A stretch of 64,000 bases of DNA from Reticulitermes speratus (lineage: Eukaryota; Arthropoda; Insecta; Blattodea; Rhinotermitidae), in contig JAJKFL010000012.1 in NCBI GenBank assembly GCA_021186555.1, positions 1,240,001-1,304,000 of the forward strand. The letters are read 5' to 3'. Below the pieces are notes generated by a model. The model was not told the origin of the DNA. It did not search any database and saw only the letters and a program-made list of their open reading frames with translations. How positions within the stretch are numbered: position 1 is the stretch's first letter; the number at the start of each line of letters is the position of its first letter. This document shows positions 55,401-64,000 of this stretch, piece by piece. The position numbers were made by a program, and so were the translations under genes.

Positions 55401-58400
55401 ATGGCGTCAAACAAGGGTCACAGGACCCAACAACAGAGTTGGGTCCCAAAAGGAGGCGGTGGTTGGAAAAGAAACTTACCAAGTTCACCACATCAGTCTG
55501 AAAACAACTTTAATTCTGTAAAACCACAAGAAGTTATTCATAGGCTTCAGGATATGTTTATAGATGTTCTTGATTTGGATGTTATCCAATCAGTGGCACA
55601 GAACTGTGGATTCAATTGTAAGTCTTGCCATTTCGTCTTGTAGTAATGTAGTTCAAAGTGCAAGACAGTATTTAATAGAGGTTCAGATGGACAAACAGAA
55701 CTTTCATGCCCCTAAACCAGACAAGTTCCTATACACGTTTCTTGTTTAGTTTGTCAATATACAAAGTTACTTTATGGGCCACATTTTGTCATTTCATCAG
55801 TTGGTCCACAGTTTGGTCACTCCTGTGATTATTTGCCATATTGCAGTGGAAAAGCTCAATAAGTAGTAAATCTGCATTAATTTCCTCTCTCCATTCGTCT
55901 TCTGTTTCAAACACTAGCCCTCCTATTACGCTTCAACAGGCGATGTTTCCTCAACGCGTGTATTTGAAGTACTATGTAATACACATCCGAAAACTAAAGT
56001 GAAATAATAACATCAACATCTAACATAACCTAAATCAAATTTCCACATGTCACAGACAAAAGTTCAGCTAATGTAACAGAAATGTTCTTGCCTCTTGTTA
56101 GATACAGAAGATAATGTACAATAATTACTGTCCCAGTTGCACAATCTTAGTAGATCTCGCTGAAGTCACGTACCACCAGCGTGAACTGCTTAAGTATTCT
56201 TGATGTAGCATTACTGAATACCTAGAAGATGCTGTACTATTTTGCATATAATATTTAATTCTGATACACTGTTTCAAATTCTGTCTGTTCTTGCTGTGAT
56301 ATTTTGTTAGGAGGAAGAAATTTGATAGCTGCTGCACTGTGGGAGAAGAAATAGAGCTATGTGAACATTTTCTGCTTGCTGTGAGTCTGTAGTGGTTGAA
56401 AATCTGTATTTGTATCTAGCATTCTGCTGTAGAGTAGTCCAAATTTAAAGAGCAGGGGAATTAGGGCAGTAGGAGAAAGTACTTCTCTCAGGAGAGAAAT
56501 ACTTAAGGGGTTAACAGAGCCATACCAAACATCATGGTTGAGTAGCAAACACACCTGCTTCATGTTTGGGAGGTCCCAGGTTCAGATTTTGTTCCAGAGA
56601 TATATCCTGATGAGATGTTTCATCATTTTCCTCAATCCCTCAGGTAAATTACAGGTTAGTACCTCAAATTGGCTGTGACCACTTCCTTCCATATTCTTTC
56701 CAGTTGATTAGTGACATCATCCTTTTCATTTAACTTGTATAATCTAACCTACTCACGGTGTCCTTTTGTAAAGCTTATGTACATAAAGTAACTTCTGGTG
56801 TTACTAAGTTACCAGATGTTCCCACTGAAGTTGCAGCCACTTCAGAAAGCAGTGGAAGAGGCAGATGTGTGCATATCAATCATATCAGAAAGTGGGGTGT
56901 GACAAATTTGTTTTGTATGTAGGTGTCAGTCGAAACATTTAGTAATTCGACTTCTTTTAATCTGCAGATGTATGTTGCAACGGCTAAGAAAGTTAAACCT
57001 TCCATTATTACTGTTACTCATATTGTGTGTGTGCGTGTGTGTGTCTTCTGTCTCTCTCTCACGATATTCATACACACAGAGGATATTTTTCCAGAATGAT
57101 ACCACTTTTTGTGATTATTTTGTTGTAAGCACTCTGAAAAGCAGTCAAAACTGAAATTCCTTAAAAGTACATTAAAAACTCTTATATTAAAAATTCCTTA
57201 TTCAGCATTCTAATACAAAAAATTAACCTAAAAAGTGTCATTGATCACCTGCCCCATGAATCTTCACTCACTTTATCTTGCCGTCATTTCTTCTGTGCCA
57301 TTCGCAGCAAAGATGTGTAGCGTTCCTTCCACACATTTTCATGTTACGCTAAACTTATGTTGGTAGTTACATTGTCTGTTGGTGGTGACAAGGGAGCTGC
57401 TTAGTAACAAAGTGCTACTTGAACTGGGATTTTCAAACAAAAAACAAACACAGTAATTTAAAACACATACTTCTAAAATTTTAGGTGTCATGATAAATTA
57501 GATGCCATGGCAACCTGATGCCTGAGACTTTTTGAGCCCTGCCAGAAGGTGATATGAATCACATGATCACATGAGGATGCTTGTAGTTGTTCTTATGTTT
57601 GTCATGTTTATGCGAATCCTTCATCTTCTGCTTATGCTAAGTATTTGGTGATAACCAAGTCGCCCAAGTATAACTGAGTATGCATGTGTTGTGACTTTTC
57701 CAGTGCATGCGTCAATTGAGGCACTGATGACGCTGTCAGAGGATGTGGATATTCGCAAGTCGCCAGTACTCGGTAATACTGTGAAGTTTCGTAGTTTTGC
57801 ATCTTCAGCAAAACCCCAGACCAAGAAACTCAACATCCCAGAACTTCCATTGCAAGCAAAGACAAGAAATGAAGCCAAACATGCTACATTTCTTGCCCGA
57901 GGCAGTCTTGTTCACAAATCACAGGCCATGACTGGGTATGAGGTTTGCTGTCAGTTGCATAGAATTTAATTTTATATAATTGTGTCTTCAGTGGTGTGGT
58001 GATGGTGGTGATGATGATGACGACGACAGTTTGATTAAGGCGATCATACAGATCGTCTTGATATTTGTGACATTTTAATTGGGTCCAGTAAAACAGTCAG
58101 GAACTTCAAAATCAATTATCAATGCAAAACACATACTTGGTTCCAAGAATTTTTAAAATACCAGTAATAAAAATGTGAGATAACCTCAAAAACCATAAGA
58201 AGCATGATGCTTTATTTTTAATAAAATGCAAACACTTTTGGGAAGCATAAAATACATTAAATATTTGAAGAGGAATCTCATTCCACAAGGAACAAATGCA
58301 GTCATTGTCACTTAATAAAAGACACAGCTTGGCTGTACGCTGAGCATTGTCTTTGCAGTAGCAGGATAGTAGAGAAAACCGACTCACCAACCACATGATC

Positions 58401-58679
58401 TTATACTATTTTATTTGAACCAGTCAAGAAAGATCAAAACAGTGATATTGTAAGTGGTGATCACAACAAGTGAAATCCTGAACATAGATGTTGGAATGTC
58501 AAGAACCTACTGTAATTGTTTTGAGTATGTTTCTTCGTCTGTTTAGTGTGGCCTTTTAAAACAGCACGTTTGCTGTTCTTGTGTGTAGATGAAAATTGAA
58601 TGTAGTTGCTTAGTTATTACCCGAACTGCCTACACTGGGCATGTGATGAAGTAGAATTTTTTGTCTGGTTAAAAAGTAC

Positions 58680-58711
<32 letters not shown>

Positions 58712-58722
58712 TATTATTATTA

Positions 58723-58757
<35 letters not shown>

Positions 58758-61700
58758 TGTTTTCAAGTGCTGTAAGGGCTTAGTAACAAGAAATGTGTGA
58801 TTTCAGACTTCTGCCATGGTATAAATGAGGTCTTTGTTCTTCTGGGATGTAACACAGCATTGATTGGTATTTAATTATGGATGTTGCACAACCGTTCAAC
58901 GTTGTGTGACATTGCAGAAGAGCGAAGACAACAGGAAATGTCTCTCACATGTAACAACTTGAGGGTTGAGGAGTCTGAAATTGTGCACACTGTGTTATTT
59001 CAGAAGGGACAGGACTTCGAGTCCTGCGCAGCGGGCCATAAAAGTCGCCTATAAAACCCCCAGCAATTGTGAGGAATCTGATTCTGATGCGGACGTGGTG
59101 GTTGAAGAAGAGAAGGAATATGATGTGGCTGGGGGCTCTGTTAATGTCAGCGTAGTACATGGGCCATTTTCAAGAATGGAAGTGCCATCTAGTTTAATGC
59201 CGCAAAGCATGACACATCTGTCAGATGGTCATCGTCAGGGAAAGCCATTACCAAAGGCTAAGAAAACTGCACATATGTCTCCAGTGTCAGCAGCAGTAAT
59301 CAAACTACCACACGTCAAGACCTCAGCTGATGTACTATCAGAGAAGCTGTCATCTGCTCATATGGCACAGCAGAAGCAAGTCATGCCACTAACCGTTCAA
59401 GAGCGTGTTCAGAAACTGATTCAGTGTGGTACAAGAGTGATGGTGTTGATGCGTGGTGCCCCAGGGAGCGGAAAGACACATTTGGCAACACAGATTGTCA
59501 GACTGTCGATGGGTAGCAACTGCAATCCCAGCGGCTACGTCTTCAGCACTGATGACTTCTTTGTTCGCACCAAGCGGTTCATTCCCTCCATGCTGCAGGA
59601 GGCCCACAGTTGGAACCAGGAGCGTGTTCGCGCTGCAGCAGAACGCAAATGGAGTCCTATTTTTGTTGACAACACAAATACAGAGGTCAGTATTATGAGT
59701 ATGTTGTGCAGTTTTATGATTTATGTATTAAAATCAGTTAGTTGTGGAGATGTTGAGTTTGTGCTTTGTTCATGCAGCTGCCTTCTGAACTGCAAGGGTA
59801 AGATGTACCTGAACGCGAACGTTTTGTCCTAACAACATTTAACCAGTCCGATCAAACATAACAGTCAAGAAGGTGGCACTCCTGCTTTGTGTTCTGGAGG
59901 TCTCATTTTTGACGCTCCACCCTCAGTCTTGCTATACTCAGTAATGGCTTCTGTGCTTGTCCCAGTACCTCAAATTAGCCATGAATGCTTTTTTCCCACA
60001 TCATTTGTTATTAGAGTGTGATGGCATGCTTATGGCACTGCACAAAGAACTTTATCTCATTTACACCCCTTGGACTTCTGGTACTAGAGGGGTGTCGAGT
60101 TAGTTGGTTAGTTAGTTACGAACACTCACGGAGTGCTGATCAGACCCTGGATAGTATAGTCAGTATAGTTACTAGGCTACGGGCTTGATGATCCAGGGTT
60201 CAAATATGGGCAGAGGTAAGAGAGCTGTCTGTTCTCGAAAACAGCCAGACCAGCTCTGGGGTTCACCCAGCCTTCTGTTTAGTGGGTACTAGGGGGGCTG
60301 TTTCCACGGGAGTAAAGCAGCTGGATATTACGCTGACCACTCACCCCCATGTAGTGCCGATGTTAAAAATAAGTGGTGCTACCCCTGCACACCCCCTTCA
60401 GACCCCCCATGTATAGGGACTATTTTGTCGTACCTTTGGCTTTAGCATGAACTACTTACAGGTTGATAAATAAATCATAAGTAAGTAAGTAAATAAAACT
60501 GAAGTATTAATATTTGAAGTGTGTTTTTGCAGAAGCTTGCCTCTGACAACATAGCAATGGTAGTTAACGAATTTTTAGCCAGGTCGGTATATGCTGAATG
60601 TTACATTGTAATGTGTTGTATTTTTCTAACCTCGTTGTACAGTGGGGAATTTCTGCTTCTGTGAGTTGTGAAGTTGGTAGCTGCAGTCTGCCTTAATATG
60701 GAGCTGTGAGTTTTGATCCGGTATGTAATTTATTTGCGCAGATTTGGGAGATGAAACCTTATGCTGAGTTTGCTGTGAGGAATGGATATGTACTGGAGTT
60801 AGTTGAACCATCCACTCCATGGCGCTACCAGGAGTCACAGCTGGCACGCAGAAATGTGCACGGTGTGTCTTACCAACAGATCCAAGTCATGCTACATCGG
60901 TTTGAGAGGAATCTAACAGGAAAGTTACTTATAACAAAGCTGAAGTTAAGGTATTCAGCAGGCAACAGACCACCACAGCCAGCAGCCAATCCACTGCCTC
61001 CACAAGTCAAACAGAGGGCAAAGAAGAAGAAGAAGGCTCAAGCTGTTACAGTAATCCCTCTAGAAATGAAGTCTAAGAAGAAGAGGAAGAGGAAGAGGAG
61101 GAAATCCAAAACTGTAAGCGAACCATCACAAGCTCCTGAACAGCCAGCCTCAACTACTCAAGTTAGTTCACTCATGGATACCTTGGCAGTGTTCCTTGCT
61201 AAGAAGGCTCTGGAGGAGGGTCGAACCTTGGATCCAGAAGTTGCCAACAGTCGCCTAAATAACGGGGTGACTGTCGGTGATGTTCTGTTGCAAGAGAAGC
61301 AAGGTTTGCTACTGTCAGCAGATAGCTGTGGAGCAGTAAAGATGTGGCCCACTCATGATTCAGTGTCATCAGAAGGAAGTGCTGTGAATACACTTGCTCC
61401 TGTTGATGTGAACCCACAGACTGAAGATGACAACTCATCTGGTCAGGACAGTAGTGATGATGACGATGAAGATGATGATGATGATGATGAGAGGAGAGGA
61501 GGAGGAGGAGGAGGAGTGATGTAGATAATGAATGAAGTAGATCCTGACACAAAGGACCTTAGTGAGTGGCAGCTTGATGATGATGATTGGCTGTACCAGA
61601 GTGATGATAATGCTCAAGGAGATGAGGAACTGAATGGGGCTGATAATCCAGAACCTGTTTGCAGTGAGGTGCAGTGCTGGGAGTATATGTTGGTAATGGA

Positions 61701-64000
61701 TGATTCAAAATGGGTGTATCAGAAGCACCATCCTGAAACACATGACACAGGAGTGCAGGAAGATCCTGGTGCCACAACAGAGCCGACAGAAGGTTTACTG
61801 ATTGACTTGTCAGCTGGTGCTGCTGACGTGACTGTGTCGGAGAACTCATTGAATGCAGAACGCAGAACTGGACCAGAGACTTCAAATTTACTTATAGATA
61901 TATTGGGCGAGGCTGAGGATAACCTGGAAAATGGAGTGCAGCAGTTACTGTCACCATTAAGTGTATCTATTGCACCAGAGCTTTTGACTAAACAAAGTGA
62001 CTCAGTAGTTGCTGTGCCATTACAACCATTCTCTCTTGTTGAATTAGATCAGTGGCTGATCTCTGTACCTACTGAGCGAGGGGTGGAAGCTGTTTACTGG
62101 GAAGCACCATCCTCGGGCACAAGCACAGCAACGTCTGAGGTTAAGGAACCGACACAAGAGTCCATTGGAATTAAAGCAGTTGCTGTACCAGTGACAGAAG
62201 ATGTCGGAGCTAAAACAGTAGAACTTTGTCCACTTGAATTGGAAATTTCTCCAATTCTGGTGCCTTTAGCAGCTCCACCTGTGTCAAAAGATGTCAGTGA
62301 TAAAGCGGTAGAAGTTTGTCCACTTAGCTTGAAAGTTCCTCCTTCTGTGATGTCTTCATATCAAGAGAAACTGATGCCAGAAAGTACAGAAGATCACGTG
62401 CCTGAGACAAACCTGTTATCTGCAGCCGACACACTCCTAGCTGATGGTCCTGAGAACCATCTCTTCCTGCTTGAAGGCACAGAATTAAAACATGTCTCTG
62501 CTCCTGACACGCATGAACCTTGTGCTGGAGCAAGTAAGGAAGACAAATGCCAGACTGCTGTGAGCTCTGAAGAAGTTTCTACCAGTGACAGGAATGAACA
62601 AAATGTAGAAGCAAGCGACTTGCTAAGTTTGGCCTCAGTTAAGCGTGCTCCATCTTATGACTTGCTAACGTGGGTTATGAAATGCAAAGTGGAGGGAGAT
62701 GGGAAGGCAGAGGAAGTATGGGGACAGGAAGATTTGTTAGTTAACAGTAAGGAGGTGCAAACAAAGCCTGATGATTTGTGTGGTCCGAGAGAGCAGAGGT
62801 TTCATAGCAGAGTTGTTGAAAGAAAAGTGAAGCAGTCAAGTGACGCAGAAGTGCAGAAGGCAGAGGCTGTGCCACCTGAAGTGCAGGCGTGGGACACAGT
62901 GCCAGAGCCTTCAGGATCATGGGAGAACAAACATACTGAGCAGGAAGAACACAAACTGTCAGCAGGCCCTCAGCCACAACGATCAGTTTTTGCTTCTGAA
63001 GAAAGTTACCAAACAGAGCAAAGTGGGAGTGGAAAATGTTTCATGTCAAGCGGAACACCAACACTGCTTACACCAGATGATTTTATGCAGTGCTGTGGGG
63101 AGAACAGGCTTGCCAGTAAACTGCACAATACTGGTTCTTCAGCTGTAGGACCTCAAGATTGTGATGTAATAGTCAGTGCCGCAGCCAATGCAGACACCTC
63201 GACAAACACACACTACAAAGACTTCACCCTCATTTCACAACTTAACAGGCACCTGGATGTTGCTGAACCTATGGAGGGCATCAGGATCATTACTGGTCAC
63301 AATCGTAGCATCAACGAAGGTGTTTCACCACACACACTTTTTGACAGACCTGTGCCACTTACACTGACACTTGACAAGAGCTCCATGACAAATGAAGAAG
63401 ACATCACCAGTGCAATGCTAGGATCTTCACAGGAAATTAATGAAGAAAGGAACCGCAAATTTATGCAGTTGGTAGCCATTTTTCCAAATGCACCCCAAGA
63501 TGGCCTTAAGGAAATCTTTGATAAATGCTGTGGTGACTTGAACTGGGCAATAGATTTATTGCTGGAATCAAAGCTGGAGCAGTTCACACCCCTTGCACTA
63601 CCCAGCGACACAGAAGATTCTGTCTTCCAGGAACTGTCTTTTCCAGTTACTGATATGTCAAATCCAGAACCTTCAGCACCCCCAGTACAGGCAGAAGACA
63701 AGGTGCCACTATGCAATTTGCAGGCAACAAGATCATGGAGAAGAGAGAATGGAAATGAGGCACCGCTGTCGGAACATTCGCAGCAACTGAAGCAGCATTT
63801 GGAGGAGAGTGTCACTTCCAGTGATGCCAGCTGCTCTGAATACACACTGCGGATCAGAAGACTGTGGCATGGTGAGACACTGGACATGGGTGAAGTGACC
63901 ACCAAGCCTGAGCAGTCTGCTGCAAACAGCATGCTGGTCGTGGAAGGCAGCTGTCTCGGAGCTATTGGATCTTCAGGAACAAGAACACCAACACCTCAAG
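55401..64000 (+). CDS. N4BP2: NEDD4-binding protein 2-like (N4BP2), P-loop kinase with CUE-type domains, partial at the 3' side
   Basis: Exons 55401-55617, 57704-57935, 59004-59685, 60742 to beyond the window; phases agree at each junction. Residues about 24-90 form a CUE-type helical region (VIHRLQDMFIDVLDLDVIQS, VAQNCGFN then LHASIEALMTLSED). The kinase part starts near residue 300 with VMVLMRGAPGSGKTHLATQI (Walker A GAPGSGKT). FSTDDFF, FVDNTNTE and, over the splice, IWEMKPYAEFAVRNGYVLEL and ELARRNVHG-like QLARRNVHGVSYQQI follow as in human N4BP2. A Lys/Arg-rich and an acidic run follow. A second UBA/CUE-like domain is near residue 1280 (LVAIFPNAPQDGLKEIFDKC, GDLNWAIDLLLES). The Smr nuclease domain expected at the C-terminus would lie outside. 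An in-frame TAG at 61522-61524 follows the GAT/GGA repeats; the frame is open for 2.5 kb after it. A length error there, with SDVDNEVDPDTKDLSEW as the original reading, would explain it. Confidence 0.9.
55618..57703 (+). other. N4BP2 intron 1
   Basis: Unique AT-rich sequence. It has a short (GT)n run at about 57010-57040. No element recognised with confidence. Confidence 0.55.
57936..59003 (+). other. N4BP2 intron 2, with a palindromic microsatellite and a MITE end
   Basis: At 58680-58755 an (AAT)n run is followed directly by (ATT)n, so the whole forms a self-complementary sequence. At 58840-58930 TTCTGGGATGTAACACAGCA and GTGTGACATTGCAGAAGAGC look like the two ends of the foldback MITE family. 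Confidence 0.6.
59686..60741 (+). other. N4BP2 intron 3 with a SINE
   Basis: Donor GTCAGT and acceptor TTTGCGCAG. It contains the family 2 SINE at 60150-60455. The rest is unrecognised. Confidence 0.6.
60150..60455 (+). mobile_element. tRNA-derived SINE, family 2
   Basis: TACTAGGCTACGGGCTTGAT, CCAGGGTTCAAATATGGG (B-box region), GACCAGCTCTGGGGTTCACC and CAGCCTTCTGTTTAGTGGG are in family order. It ends with CGTACCTTTGGCTTTA. It has the GCTGGATATTACGCTGACCA body once, whereas the copy at 39.1 kb has multiplied it. Confidence 0.8.

Noticed and set aside
58966-59832. 288-codon frame taken as a single-exon gene
   Set aside because: It is N4BP2 exon 3 with intron read-through. The splice sites at 59004 and 59685 fit the kinase domain continuing at 60742.

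Overview
The window reads as animal, most likely insect, nuclear DNA. Three split genes with GT/AG introns encode conserved animal proteins: FRG1 (+), DCUN1D4 (-) and an N4BP2 homologue (+, running off the right edge). The exon-encoded proteins look closest to insect versions from memory (for example KHGGWW in FRG1 and MPRSKRR at the DCUN1D4 N-terminus). The interspersed repeats (three tRNA-derived SINE families, a LINE whose tail encodes WAGHVA / DWIDLAQDRDRW-like peptides, and foldback MITEs starting with a 'WDVTLCS'-like reading frame) remind me of cockroach and termite genomes, so I infer Blattodea. That placement is from memory and was not searched.

Layout. 1-24 kb is essentially gene-free: twelve unrelated tandem arrays (units of 8 to 114 bp) follow one another and fill about 17.6 kb. 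One, at 4.1-6.7 kb, is built from the body of a SINE family found elsewhere in the window. 24-31 kb holds tandem copies of the FRG1 promoter plus first exon. A 5'-truncated LINE lies between the second and third copies, and it was itself hit by Penelope-like pieces. 31.0-40.0 kb is FRG1 (six coding exons, about 261 aa). Its introns carry SINEs, LINE tails and five more tandem arrays. 43.7-53.9 kb is DCUN1D4 on the minus strand (six coding exons, about 240 aa), with two more arrays in introns. 55.4-64 kb is N4BP2-like on the plus strand, head to head with DCUN1D4 across about 1.5 kb.

The most unusual content is a set of palindromic (foldback) elements. They share ends like ACCAACAAATGCAC and carry hammerhead-ribozyme motifs (CTGATGA, hairpin, GAAAC, short palindromic stem III), in two cases as opposed pairs. 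One piece nearby encodes part of a Penelope-like reverse transcriptase, which ties the group to Penelope-like retroelements.

Caution on base accuracy: all three conserved genes need a small frame or stop correction (FRG1 exon 2, DCUN1D4 exon 3, N4BP2 last exon), and the G-rich array at 18-20.4 kb shows random loss of single Gs. This suggests residual indel errors of a long-read assembly rather than three independent dead genes.
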